Source: Ammoniphilus sp. CFH 90114
Lineage (GTDB): Bacteria > Bacillota > Bacilli > Aneurinibacillales > RAOX-1
Reading direction: 5' to 3'
Length of the DNA: 64,000 nucleotides
Assembly (NCBI RefSeq): GCF_004123195.1
Contig: NZ_SDLI01000014.1
Coordinates: forward strand, 1 to 64,000
Part shown: positions 1 to 8,587 of the stretch, piece by piece
Layout of the letters: each line of letters opens with the position of its first letter
How positions within the stretch are numbered: position 1 is the stretch's first letter
The notes under the pieces: model-generated
What the model saw: only the letters and a program-made list of their open reading frames with translations
What the model was told of the DNA's origin: nothing
The model's database searches: none
Position numbers and translations under genes: made by a program

Positions 1-282
1 TGGTAGTCGGTTTCGTTCATTTTAACTATTTAAAGAAGACCGGGCAGATTTTGTAGGGTAACGGACATACAATCCTCTTTTTGCTAGAAACAGACCAAAA
101 AGCAGCCTTATTCCTTAAAATAAAGAATCTCATGTCCGTCTAACCAAGAAATAAGCCTTTGTGGTCTAAATAGCGGAAGCTATGTCCGAAATTTATTGAT
201 GTAAATTATAGATTGAAATTGGAAATTATAATACTGATGTAAAATATTGGTTTTTAGCCATTTTAAAAAGAAGGTTGAACCT
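1..282. other. Non-coding left edge
   Basis: No convincing gene is visible before position 283. The stretch holds an inverted pair, ACGGACAT near 61 and ATGTCCGT near 132, and another ATGTCCG near 182. Similar GGACAT/ATGTCC motifs recur in other gene-poor gaps (about 15110-15205 and 49145-49210), so this may be part of a dispersed intergenic repeat. An upstream gene may end before the window begins. Confidence 0.35.
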
Positions 283-807
283 TTGAATATTATACTGCTT
301 GTAGTGTATATTGTAGTTGGTTATAAATATGGGAAGTGGACTAATTTTCATCAATATTATCCAACATTGTTATTCTTTGTTTCGGTAGATTTATTATCTC
401 AATTTTTGCTGTTTGATTTTACACTATGGGGGTTTAGCCCTTTAGGAAAAATGGACGAATGGTTTCATCTCAATCATACACTCATTGCACTGAGTAAGAT
501 GGCGATACAGTACCCTGTTACTATTGCCTTATTTCTAGGTCATGTAACCCAAAAATTGAAAAATCAATTCTTGTTAATCGTTTTGTGGTCCGGTATTTAT
601 GCTGCCAACGAATGGATTGCACAATACTTTGGCGTGCTCACCTATCATCATGGTTGGCACTTCGGCTGGGATATAGCCTTTAATTTTCTCATGTTTTTTA
701 TGCTATTATTACATTACCAAAAACCTTTAGTGGCCTGGATTCTATGTATACCCATAATACTTGGGATATGGGAAATTTTTAATATTCCATTTTCCGTATT
801 AAAGTAA
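283..807 (+). CDS. CBO0543-family membrane protein
   Basis: Small integral membrane protein of about 174 residues with roughly four to five hydrophobic segments. It carries the family hallmarks YYPTLLFF near the N-terminus, a central ANEWIAQYFG, and an HHGWHFGWDIAFN block near residue 140. The function of CBO0543-type proteins is not established; they are common in spore-forming Firmicutes. The longest frame opens at a TTG at 247 with no ribosome binding site. AAAGAAGG at 267-274 sits 8 nt before TTG 283, so I prefer 283. It is followed 23 nt later by a DUF2203 gene on the same strand and the two probably share a transcript. Confidence 0.75.
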   Translation: MNIILLVVYIVVGYKYGKWTNFHQYYPTLLFFVSVDLLSQFLLFDFTLWGFSPLGKMDEWFHLNHTLIALSKMAIQYPVTIALFLGHVTQKLKNQFLLIVLWSGIYAANEWIAQYFGVLTYHHGWHFGWDIAFNFLMFFMLLLHYQKPLVAWILCIPIILGIWEIFNIPFSVLK

Positions 808-830
808 TATTTTGACGGAGGTGTGTTTTC

Positions 831-1202
831 TTGGGGAAAAAGTACTTTACTCTTTCCGAAGCTCAAGCGTTGTTACCCATTATCCAAGTTGAGCTTCATC
901 ATTTACAGAGACTTCAAGATGAGTTTCAGGATAAATATGTGGAGCTGCGTACCATGAAAGATGGGGAAGGAAATTTTGAATTGGAATGCCAGCTGGAATT
1001 TTTGCAAATGGAAGCGAATTTGCACTTTAACAATATACATAACCAAGGAGTTCAATTAAAGGATGTTGAACACGGATTAATTGATTTTCCTGCTTGGATC
1101 GATGGTCAAGAGGTTCTGCTTTGCTGGAAACAAGGGGAGGATCAGATTGAGTATTACCATGGGATCCACGAAGGCTTTATGGGCAGAAAGAAAATTAAAT
1201 AG
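831..1202 (+). CDS. DUF2203 family protein
   Basis: 123-residue soluble protein matching the DUF2203 pattern: an N-terminal FTLSEAQALLP helix, a long charged helical centre, then GVQLKDVEHGLIDFPAW, EVLLCWKQGE and a terminal HGIHEGFMGRK. The biochemical role is unknown. It starts at TTG 831 behind a strong GGAGGTG at about 815-821. It lies just downstream of the CBO0543 gene, with a hairpin following it. Confidence 0.85.
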   Translation: MGKKYFTLSEAQALLPIIQVELHHLQRLQDEFQDKYVELRTMKDGEGNFELECQLEFLQMEANLHFNNIHNQGVQLKDVEHGLIDFPAWIDGQEVLLCWKQGEDQIEYYHGIHEGFMGRKKIK

Positions 1203-1233
1203 CATGGACAACTTTCCCAGCCTAGAAAAATAA

Positions 1234-1271
1234 AAAGGAGCTGAACTCTAAGTCTTAGAGTCAGCTCCTTT
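1234..1271 (-). terminator. Rho-independent terminator of the EcsC gene
   Basis: Near-perfect stem pairing AAAGGAGCTGA plus CTCTAAG with CTTAGAG plus TCAGCTCCTTT. On the minus strand it is followed by TTTATTTTT, so it mainly ends the EcsC transcript. On the plus strand the T-tract is short, so use by the DUF2203 transcript is possible but weaker. Confidence 0.8.
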
Positions 1272-1321
1272 GAAGTATTAATTTAGATTCATTTAGTTCT
1301 CCAATATATGGATGGTAATAA

Positions 1322-2146
1322 TCAAGATGAGGGTATTTGAGTAGACTCATATAATTTTAATCTCTCCATAATCCTCCTCTTGCGATACATCATCATCCCG
1401 GTCTCGGCCACATCATGGAGAGTTGAGCGATTGATAAAGGCACCAAAAAGAATCCCTGCGATGGGAATCATCTGAAAAAGCTTTTTCCATCCAAAATTGT
1501 CTCGATAAGTAAAAACAACCTCGCGCCAGCCTTCTAATTGGGACATGACTTGTCCGCTTCTTTCACCGGAATGAAAGGAGGATAAATCCTCAATAATCGC
1601 CTTTTTTCCTACGATATCGGAGGAAGTGAATTGGAGGCATTTTACAATAAAGATTCGCTCAGATCTTTCTTTAGGATCATAACCATAGCATAAGCTTATC
1701 TCCTGCAACGCTTTTAGAGACAAGCCTAGCAATAAGGGGATATCGATGGCAAGGGTAAAAATCCCTCCGATCCCTGTGGTTGCTCCTTGGACTGTTGCTG
1801 TTCTTACACTGCTGCGAATGATGCCTGAAGCAATCTCATCCATCCTGCTTAGGGGCAAGTCCCTGATTAACTTCAGATCATCACGTTCATGATCCTGCTG
1901 GGGGAAAAACTGTCTGTAAACCTGTTTCTCATTGATTAGATATTGTCCTCCAGTTTGAATATAGCTTCCCAGTTCATCAATAGCTAGACCGATTTTATCT
2001 TGTACCACTTTCGGTGTGATTCGGTCAAGAAGGGCAAAAGGAAGTCTCCCAAGTTTTTCCCAGAACCAAAGATCTTTTTGTTCCTTTTCCCATTCTTCGA
2101 CTTGACTTAATTCTTTTTTTAAAACTTCAACGGATTCGTGATCCAT
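1322..2146 (-). CDS. EcsC family protein
   Basis: 274 residues resembling the EcsC family (named from the B. subtilis ecs locus; function unresolved). Features are an N-terminal WEKEQKDLWFWEKLGRLPFALLD region, a glycine/alanine-rich hydrophobic segment around residues 115-145 (TVQGATTGIGGIFTLAIDIPLLLGLSLKALQEI) read in short blocks, and a C-terminal ILFGAFINRSTLHDVAETGMMMYRKR that fits a membrane-associated hairpin. It starts at ATG 2146 behind GGAAGGTG at a rather long spacing. It is monocistronic and convergent with DUF2203; the terminator lies at 1234-1271. Confidence 0.8.
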   Translation of the reverse strand: MDHESVEVLKKELSQVEEWEKEQKDLWFWEKLGRLPFALLDRITPKVVQDKIGLAIDELGSYIQTGGQYLINEKQVYRQFFPQQDHERDDLKLIRDLPLSRMDEIASGIIRSSVRTATVQGATTGIGGIFTLAIDIPLLLGLSLKALQEISLCYGYDPKERSERIFIVKCLQFTSSDIVGKKAIIEDLSSFHSGERSGQVMSQLEGWREVVFTYRDNFGWKKLFQMIPIAGILFGAFINRSTLHDVAETGMMMYRKRRIMERLKLYESTQIPSS

Positions 2147-2417
2147 TTGATTTTTGACACCTTCCTTTTGTTAAAACAGACTTTAGGATATATACGTAAA
2201 AAAAAAAATGGGAGTTTCATTTTAAAACTGAAACCGTAGAAGCTTCATTTTCGTATAAAATTTTATGACTGGGAAGCTATGTTATTTCAACTGTACAGTA
2301 AAACGTTTAAGTTTGTTGATTTACTACATATTAGGTTAAAGCGATTGTTTCCACTATTATGAACCTTTGGGGTTGCTTCAAGTCCAGATGAATGAAAATA
2401 AGAGGAGAGTGCTTGCT

Positions 2418-3344
2418 ATGTTCAAAAAGTTTATGGCTAAGTTAGGGGTAGGGTCCGCTAAGATTGATTTCGTCCTCAGTAAGCAGCAATATGAATTGGG
2501 CGGACTTGTGGAAGGAGAATTCCGGATTGAAGGCGGAGCAGTAGAACAGGAAATTAATAAGGTTGGTGTGGATTTTAACTTGAAGATGAATATCAAGGGC
2601 AAGGAATTTTCCCACGTTGTCGCGCATATCCCGGTCAGTTCATCCTTCATGATTCATGCGAATGAAAGAAAGATCCTTCCGTTTACTTATCAGTTGCCTA
2701 ACAATCTCCTAATCTCGCGTGGACCCATCTCTTACAGTTTTATCACGCGCTTGGACATAGCGGCTGGTGTAGACAATTTAGATCAGGATTACATCACAAT
2801 CCTGCCGCCCGCTAGCTTCCAGCAACTTGTAGAAGCCCTTGGGTTGCTTGGTTTCCGCGAAAAAATGGACTCTGGAAAATTTGATGGCTACAGTCAGGAA
2901 TTTGAGTTCTTTCCAACCACATATTTCAAATCTCAACTCAGTGAATTGGAATTTACAGTGGCTATAGAAGAGGAAGGCTTGCGTTTGTTATTGGAACTAG
3001 ACCTAATGACAGGCTTTGGATTGGGTGAAAAGGAACTGAAGAGAGAGATCTTCTTTACCAATGAAGAACTAAAGGATGTGCAAAACCTTTCGAGTCAACT
3101 GCAAAGCATCATCGAAGAAATGATCCAAAATCCACAACAATATCCGGCTTCGATGTATAATGGACATGCTTCAGGCGGTCATCATCGAAGAGGCGGTGGT
3201 TTGGCTGGAGCCATGGGAGGATTTGCAGCAGGGATGCTAGGCGGAATGCTTCTCGATGATTTGTTGTTTGGTGATGAGGAGACAGAAGCAGCCAGTGGTG
3301 ATGAGGGATTTGACTTCTTCGGTGGAGATGATGATGAGTTTTAG
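2418..3344 (+). CDS. spo0M: Sporulation-control protein Spo0M
   Basis: Arrestin-like Spo0M family protein of 308 residues. The first ~240 residues form the beta-sandwich: LGVGSAKIDFVLSK at the N-terminus, then GGLVEGEFRIEGG and LPFTYQLP. The tail is glycine-rich (GGGLAGAMGGFAAGMLGGMLLDD) and ends in an acidic DDDEF. Spo0M modulates sporulation entry and cell envelope behaviour in Bacillus. The open frame extends upstream to 2367, but ATG 2418 is preceded by AGAGGAGAG, so it is the better start. A weak terminator follows at 3447-3474. Confidence 0.88.
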   Translation: MFKKFMAKLGVGSAKIDFVLSKQQYELGGLVEGEFRIEGGAVEQEINKVGVDFNLKMNIKGKEFSHVVAHIPVSSSFMIHANERKILPFTYQLPNNLLISRGPISYSFITRLDIAAGVDNLDQDYITILPPASFQQLVEALGLLGFREKMDSGKFDGYSQEFEFFPTTYFKSQLSELEFTVAIEEEGLRLLLELDLMTGFGLGEKELKREIFFTNEELKDVQNLSSQLQSIIEEMIQNPQQYPASMYNGHASGGHHRRGGGLAGAMGGFAAGMLGGMLLDDLLFGDEETEAASGDEGFDFFGGDDDEF

Positions 3345-3446
3345 GAAAGCGAACAAGTAGTATGATATTACGGCATATTAATGAAACATGTCCACGTGCT
3401 TGGAGTGATTCATTATATGCCATTTTTCTATAAAGCCCTAGACAGC

Positions 3447-3474
3447 GGGATATGATGATCCCCAACTTTTTTTT
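3447..3474 (+). terminator. Putative terminator after spo0M
   Basis: A short hairpin (GGGAT, loop atgatg, ATCCC) is followed by a run of eight T residues at 3467-3474. The stem is only 5 bp, but the T-tract is strong and it lies about 100 nt after the spo0M stop. Confidence 0.5.
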
Positions 3475-3539
3475 GTATAGGGAATAATGTAAAATAACCT
3501 ATAATAAATCTAACCTGTTTTTAGGAGTGTGAACACGGT

Positions 3540-4802
3540 TTGGAAACCATACCGCTGGGTTTAATCTTAACCCTTATGGGTTTGATCTTGCTTTCTGCTT
3601 TTTTCTCATCAGCGGAAACCGCCTTTTCTAGTGTCAACAAAATAAGGCTAATCCATTATGTGGAAGAAAACCGATCGGGAAGCAAGAAGGCGTTATTCAT
3701 TGTTGAAAACTTCGATAATGCTTTATCTACGATTTTAGTAGGGAATAATATTGTAAACATTGCAGCAGCTAGTATTTCGGCTAAAGTAGCAACCGATATA
3801 TTTGGTCCGACCTACGGACTTTTTATCAGTACATTTGGAATGACGGTGCTCATCCTAATTTTTGGTGAGATTCTGCCTAAATCCATTGCCAAAGAACACG
3901 CCGAGAAGTATTCATTGCAGATATCGGCAATCCTCCTTCTATTGATCAAAATCATGACTCCGATCAATTTTCTTTTTGGAAAATTAAAATCATCCGTTTC
4001 CCGCATCTTTTCTAAAGAAGGGAAAACCCCTTCTGTTACAGAGGAAGAAATTAAGGTGATGGTGGATATAAGCGAGGAAGAAGGGGTCATTAATAAAGAA
4101 GAAAAGGAACTCGTTCATCGTTCCCTAGAATTCAATGATGTTCTTGTTGGAGAAATCTTGACCCCAAGACCGGATATGATCGCCATTGAAGTGAACGATT
4201 CAATCGAAGAGATCAAGCATGTCTTTTTCAAGGAAAGGTATTCCCGAATTCCTGTGTACGAGGGCGATATTGATAATGTCATTGGGATCTTATCGGAACG
4301 CGATTTCTTTTCAGAGCTTCTTCAACACCCGGAAGTCGATATTCGAAGTCTCATTCGCAAACCCATGTTTGTCGTGAAGTCGATGAAAATATCCAGCTTA
4401 TTGCCTGAACTGCAAAAAAGTAAAGTACATATGTCTATTGTGATTGATGAATATGGGGGGACTTCAGGTTTAATTACACTAGAGGATATATTAGAAGAAC
4501 TGGTAGGGGAGATCTGGGATGAACATGATGAGAAGTTTAACCTCTTGAAGCAAACAGGCGAATTTACATATGAATTAGATGCGCAACTGCCCTTAGATGA
4601 TTTCTCCCATATCGTGAATATCCCGGAGTTGAAAAGCTCTTACCACAGCCTCGGCGGATGGATTGTGGAGAAGCTGGAACGGGTTCCTGTCAAAGGAGAG
4701 TTAATTGCCTATGAGAATCTAAAGATTACCATCCTAGAGGTGGAGAAAAAAAGAATTCGAAAAGTGAAGGTTGAAATAGGAGATAACTTAGGGGAAAAAT
4801 AA
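3540..4802 (+). CDS. CNNM/HlyC-CorC family transporter-like protein
   Basis: 420 residues in the DUF21-CBS-CBS-CorC_HlyC architecture. An N-terminal domain with about four membrane segments (residues 1-140, with SSAETAFSSVN and FGEILPKSIAKEHAE) is followed by a CBS pair (about 200-330, including VIDEYGGTSGLITLEDILEELVGEI) and a C-terminal CorC/HlyC domain. The family is implicated in Mg/Co homeostasis, although members are often labelled hemolysin. It starts at TTG 3540 behind TAGGAGTGTG, with a TATAAT at 3500-3505. It converges on a paralogue at 4834-6153 across a shared bidirectional terminator. Confidence 0.88.
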   Translation: METIPLGLILTLMGLILLSAFFSSAETAFSSVNKIRLIHYVEENRSGSKKALFIVENFDNALSTILVGNNIVNIAAASISAKVATDIFGPTYGLFISTFGMTVLILIFGEILPKSIAKEHAEKYSLQISAILLLLIKIMTPINFLFGKLKSSVSRIFSKEGKTPSVTEEEIKVMVDISEEEGVINKEEKELVHRSLEFNDVLVGEILTPRPDMIAIEVNDSIEEIKHVFFKERYSRIPVYEGDIDNVIGILSERDFFSELLQHPEVDIRSLIRKPMFVVKSMKISSLLPELQKSKVHMSIVIDEYGGTSGLITLEDILEELVGEIWDEHDEKFNLLKQTGEFTYELDAQLPLDDFSHIVNIPELKSSYHSLGGWIVEKLERVPVKGELIAYENLKITILEVEKKRIRKVKVEIGDNLGEK

Positions 4803-4829
4803 AAGAAGGGGAGATTCCCCTTCTTTTTA
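4802..4829. terminator. Bidirectional terminator between two CNNM genes
   Basis: An 11-bp perfect stem (AAAGAAGGGGA / TCCCCTTCTTT) is followed by T-runs on both strands. It serves both convergent genes. Confidence 0.88.
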
Positions 4830-4833
4830 TGTG

Positions 4834-6153
4834 TTATTCTGCCTTAACTAATTCTTCTTCTACAGCAGTGATTTCTTGCTTTATAATTTCAATTCTACGA
4901 ATCCGGTGCTTATCCTTCTTTCTGATGATAAAAACCAAATCGCCATAGCTCCATTCGACTCCCTCTTTCAGAGTAGGGTTCTGGGTATAGAGCCATCCAC
5001 CCACTGTATCTAAGTCTTCTTCTTCAATATTGATATGAAGCAAGTCATTCATCTCAGAAATTAAAACCTTCCCATCTACGAGTACATGGTTTTCTTTAAT
5101 GATTTCAATTTCTGATTTCTCATCTGTATCAAACTCGTCTCGGATTTCTCCGACAATTTCTTCAAGAATATTCTCAATGGTGACCAATCCGGAAGTTCCA
5201 CCATACTCATCAACTAAAATGGCAATATGGGATCGCTGTCGTTGCATTTCTTTTAACAGATTCTTTACTGGAATGGCTTCTGAAACAGTCAAAACCGAAC
5301 GAATAAGCGGAGTGATATCCAAGTTGTTGTTATCCGCATATCTCAAGAAGAATTCCTTCGTATTTATCATCCCCACAATTTGATCCTTATTTTCCAAAGC
5401 AACGGGGAATCGAGTATACTGTTCTTCCTTAATAATTTTCAAGTTTTGTTCTAATGAGAAGTCTTTATATAAACAGATCATATCGGTTCGAGGAACCATA
5501 ATCTCGCGAGCAAGTAATTCATCAAAATTGAAGATATTGCTTACGTACCCATACTCCGCTTGATTAATCTTTCCGCTCTCATAGCTCTCTGTGAGTATTA
5601 TACGAAGCTCTTCTTCGGAATGCGCCTCTTCATGTTCTTTTGCCGGTTTCATCCCAAAAAAGCGAATAAGTGCAGCAGCTGAACCGTTCAGTAGCCAAAT
5701 AAATGGATACATCACACGATAAAAGAAAATGATGGGCTTCGCAAAAAATAAGGATACCTGCTCTGCCTTTTGAATGGCTAGGGTCTTAGGGGCTAATTCT
5801 CCTACAACCACATGCAAAAAGGTAATGAAAGAGAAGGCAATGACAAACGATAACAGGGCTACGACCTGAGCTGGAAGCAAAGGCTCTAATACGGGATATA
5901 AAAGATATTCAATGGTAGGTTTTCCTAACCAACCTAAACCTAAAGCGGTGAGAGTAATTCCTAATTGACATGCTGATAAATAACCATCTAAATTACTGGT
6001 GACACGCTGAACTGCTATTGCATTCTTTCTTCCTTCCATTACCATTTGATCTACGCGGCTTGGACGGAGTTTCACGATCGCAAACTCTGTCGCTACAAAA
6101 AATCCCGTAGCCAAAATCAAGAAAGCAATCAACAGCAAATTTACAGTTAACAC
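4834..6153 (-). CDS. CNNM/HlyC-CorC family protein, second paralogue
   Basis: 439 residues with the same domain order as its convergent neighbour: a DUF21 membrane domain (residues 1-180, with FFVATEFAIVKLRPSR and VVGELAPKTLAIQKAE), tandem CBS domains (about 215-340, including LVDEYGGTSGLVTIENILEEIVGEIRDEF) and a CorC_HlyC domain. It is likely a metal-ion efflux or homeostasis membrane protein. The glutamate-rich C-terminus (AVEEELVKAE) is not shared with the neighbour. It starts at ATG 6153. The two paralogues are clearly diverged, so this is an old duplication. Confidence 0.88.
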   Translation of the reverse strand: MLTVNLLLIAFLILATGFFVATEFAIVKLRPSRVDQMVMEGRKNAIAVQRVTSNLDGYLSACQLGITLTALGLGWLGKPTIEYLLYPVLEPLLPAQVVALLSFVIAFSFITFLHVVVGELAPKTLAIQKAEQVSLFFAKPIIFFYRVMYPFIWLLNGSAAALIRFFGMKPAKEHEEAHSEEELRIILTESYESGKINQAEYGYVSNIFNFDELLAREIMVPRTDMICLYKDFSLEQNLKIIKEEQYTRFPVALENKDQIVGMINTKEFFLRYADNNNLDITPLIRSVLTVSEAIPVKNLLKEMQRQRSHIAILVDEYGGTSGLVTIENILEEIVGEIRDEFDTDEKSEIEIIKENHVLVDGKVLISEMNDLLHINIEEEDLDTVGGWLYTQNPTLKEGVEWSYGDLVFIIRKKDKHRIRRIEIIKQEITAVEEELVKAE

Positions 6154-6375
6154 AATTCTATCCCCTTCAGTTTTTAAGTTCTTACGATCTTATTCTACGA
6201 ACCTTTTAAAGATTAATCAAACCTGATCTAGAGCGTTATTAAGCCAATTTAGTTCATATGAGTCGGTTTTACCCTTTAGTGTCTCTCTAACGACTGCTAA
6301 AATCATCTTTTGACAAGTTAGGGAACAAGTCATATTATAGGTTCATATGAGCTGATCTTCAGGGGTGATTTTCTT
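6154..6375. other. Divergent intergenic region
   Basis: 222 bp between two divergent genes. TTCATATGAG occurs twice (near 6251 and 6342), which could be a small operator pair. No convincing -35/-10 was assigned. Confidence 0.3.
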
Positions 6376-7134
6376 ATGGAAATGCTGCAATTAACCCGAA
6401 AAGAGATGTCTGAATTACTGATCTGTTTAAAAGGGGATTCCAACGACACTCCACTATCCATATTGCAAAGGGTCTGGTTGAACACCCATCAGAGAGACAT
6501 CGAAAAAGGAAAAACGTTTTCTGCCTTCATATCAACCGCTTTGCCACCCATTCTTGAAAAATTAATTAAACTGAATAAAAAAGATATAGGGTTTTCGTTA
6601 AACGAGATTGTAGCTTTGGGAAACCAAATTGAATATACGCATTTTTCATCAGGAGCGGTACAAAATTGGGTGAAAAGAGACATTAAGGATTGGATTGGAA
6701 CCCCACAAATAGGGAAAAAATATGCCATTGAGCAAGCCGCCATGTTATTTATGGTTGAGGATTTAAAGGCCAACTTGGATTTTGAATCCATTCGTAAATT
6801 GTTTACTCTTATTTTTAACAATCCAAATGATTATAATGATGATTTAATCGATCCTATCAGTTTATACGCGGCGTATTCTTCGATCTTTGAAGAACTCGAT
6901 AAAAATAATGATCAGGTCTTGGATATGCAGGGAGCGAATACATTAGACGCTCTCATTCGGAAAAACGCAACGGCATACGTGGAGCAAATGAGTGGTCTAA
7001 ATGCAGAGCAGAAAGAAGCAGTTAGCAATACGATCGTCATTGCTACGTTATCAGTACAAACCTCCTACTTTCAAAACCTCGCGAAGCGTTATCTTAATGC
7101 CACGTTATTTTTAAGTCATCTTGGTAAAGTGTAA
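6376..7134 (+). CDS. DUF1836 domain-containing protein
   Basis: 252-residue soluble protein. The centre (about residues 70-165) matches DUF1836: FSLNEIVALGNQIEYTHFS, then AVQNWVKRDIKDWIG and KKYAIEQAAMLFMVEDLK, consistent with a winged-helix-like DNA-binding fold of unproven role. The rest is helical. It starts at ATG 6376 behind AGGGGTGATTT. Monocistronic, with a terminator at 7188-7216. Confidence 0.72.
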   Translation: MEMLQLTRKEMSELLICLKGDSNDTPLSILQRVWLNTHQRDIEKGKTFSAFISTALPPILEKLIKLNKKDIGFSLNEIVALGNQIEYTHFSSGAVQNWVKRDIKDWIGTPQIGKKYAIEQAAMLFMVEDLKANLDFESIRKLFTLIFNNPNDYNDDLIDPISLYAAYSSIFEELDKNNDQVLDMQGANTLDALIRKNATAYVEQMSGLNAEQKEAVSNTIVIATLSVQTSYFQNLAKRYLNATLFLSHLGKV

Positions 7135-7187
7135 AAGAGGTCCGATTAAGAGGACGAAATCCATTGTCCGCTATGGATTCAATAGGG

Positions 7188-7216
7188 TAGGAGCCATATG
7201 ATGGCTCCTATTTTTG
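7188..7216 (+). terminator. Rho-independent terminator
   Basis: A 10-bp stem (TAGGAGCCAT / ATGGCTCCTA) with a 3-nt loop is followed by TTTTTG, downstream of the DUF1836 gene. Confidence 0.88.
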
Positions 7217-7317
7217 ATTGTTTAAGGATCGGGGAAGATGCAACAAATTTCTTGGGCTCTCGTCTGTTATTTTATAGAAGGAAACTTGCGTAGAATACAA
7301 AGGGCGGTGGTAACGAG

Positions 7318-7860
7318 GTGGGCAAAAAAAATATCATTTGCTTCTTATTTTTAATGTTTTTTATATCGGCTTGTACAAATGACCAAAGAAGTGAAATGAC
7401 AAAAATTCAAGGAGATCAATCCTTTGTTGTTACACCAGAAGAGTTCAAAGATCCTTTAGAATTCACAATTCAAACGAAAGACTTCTCTTTGGAACAAGAA
7501 AGAGAAATAGAAATCAATCGATCTATTAAAAAGGTGGAAGATACAGATGTACTATTGGATAAATTGTATGTTAGAGAAAAGGACGTATTGGTGTCCATTA
7601 AATTAGAAACCAACATCGATTCCATAAAGGGGAGGTTTCTAAGTCCGTATGAATTTAAAACGGAAGATCAAGTTACAAGAGTTATCTCAACAGATGTAGA
7701 CATTAAGGTTTATGATGAGAATGGTCAAAGATTAATGGAAGGTAGCGGTATTAAAGAGAATGAAATAGGCATCTACCTTCACAAGGATGAGTTTGAAAAT
7801 TCTAAGGAAGTAGAGTTTAGCATTACGGGTTTACATGTCATGGAGTATATAAAAAAGTAG
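7318..7860 (+). CDS. Putative lipoprotein of unknown function
   Basis: 180 residues. A typical lipoprotein signal peptide ends in the lipobox ISAC at about residues 16-19, so the mature protein should be anchored to the outer face of the membrane. The remainder is charged and beta-rich (for example KVEDTDVLLDKLYVREKDV). I do not recognise a family. It starts at GTG 7318 with GAGG just upstream. It stands alone between a terminator and a GNAT gene. Confidence 0.65.
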   Translation: MGKKNIICFLFLMFFISACTNDQRSEMTKIQGDQSFVVTPEEFKDPLEFTIQTKDFSLEQEREIEINRSIKKVEDTDVLLDKLYVREKDVLVSIKLETNIDSIKGRFLSPYEFKTEDQVTRVISTDVDIKVYDENGQRLMEGSGIKENEIGIYLHKDEFENSKEVEFSITGLHVMEYIKK

Positions 7861-7965
7861 CATAGTCTTAGTTTAATCTGTTTATTGCCGCAAAGTTTGT
7901 TAAATCGAGATAACATTAAACTGTTAACAAAGGTTTAGACGGTGATCCTAGAAAGAGGTGATAAG

Positions 7966-8511
7966 GTGGAGATTAGCGGAAATGGAATTGATCTTCGACC
8001 ACTGCAAATGAAGGATGTTTCTTCATTGCTGGAGCTCCGCTCACGTAATAGAAAGTTTCTTGAACCCTATGAACCAAAGCAAAGGGAATCGCATTTTACT
8101 GTTGACGTTCAAACTGAAGTCATTGAGCAAGCTATGAGAAATTGGGAACAAGATTTGGGTTATAGTTTTGGTATTTTCTTAAAAGAAAACGGTTGTTTAA
8201 TCGGAAGGGTTAATTTGAGCAATGTGGTTCGTGGAGCGTGGCGAAGTTGCACAATCGGCTATTTTCTGGATGAGGATTACAATGGGAAAGGGATTATGAC
8301 AGAAGCTGTGGGATTAGTAGTAGACTTTGCTTTTTCGAAAGTAGATTTACATCGTGTACAAGCAGGTGTGATGCCACAGAATCTGCCATCCATCAGGGTA
8401 TTAGAAAAAGTAGGTTTTCGATACGAAGGATTAGCGAAGTATTATTTGAATATCAATGGCAACTGGGAAGACCATAACATTTACAGTATAACGAAAGAGT
8501 TTTGGAGTTGA
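7966..8511 (+). CDS. GNAT acetyltransferase, RimJ/RimL type
   Basis: N-acetyltransferase of about 181 residues. GIDLRPLQMKDVSSLLELRSRNRKFLEPYEP is the opening beta-alpha segment (quoted from the first 40 residues), GYFLDEDYNGKGIMTEA is the acetyl-CoA loop, and ASPs-like LPSIRVLEKVGFRYEG is the final family signature. It resembles ribosomal-protein-serine/alanine acetyltransferases; the substrate is unknown. The frame opens at GTG 7942, but AGAAAGAGGTG at about 7951-7960 fits GTG 7966 better. Confidence 0.85.
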   Translation: MEISGNGIDLRPLQMKDVSSLLELRSRNRKFLEPYEPKQRESHFTVDVQTEVIEQAMRNWEQDLGYSFGIFLKENGCLIGRVNLSNVVRGAWRSCTIGYFLDEDYNGKGIMTEAVGLVVDFAFSKVDLHRVQAGVMPQNLPSIRVLEKVGFRYEGLAKYYLNINGNWEDHNIYSITKEFWS

Positions 8512-8551
8512 GATCTGCGGAATGGGGATAAGGCGCGTGCCGGTGTTTGTC

Positions 8552-8560
8552 TGGTATAAT
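8552..8560 (+). promoter_or_regulatory. Extended -10 promoter for hrpB
   Basis: TGGTATAAT forms an extended -10 element. Transcription from it would begin near 8567, which rules out starting hrpB at the upstream ATG 8522 and supports ATG 8588 behind GGGGGAG at 8573-8579. Confidence 0.6.
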
Positions 8561-8587
8561 ATCTCCATAAGTGGGGGAGTGATGGAC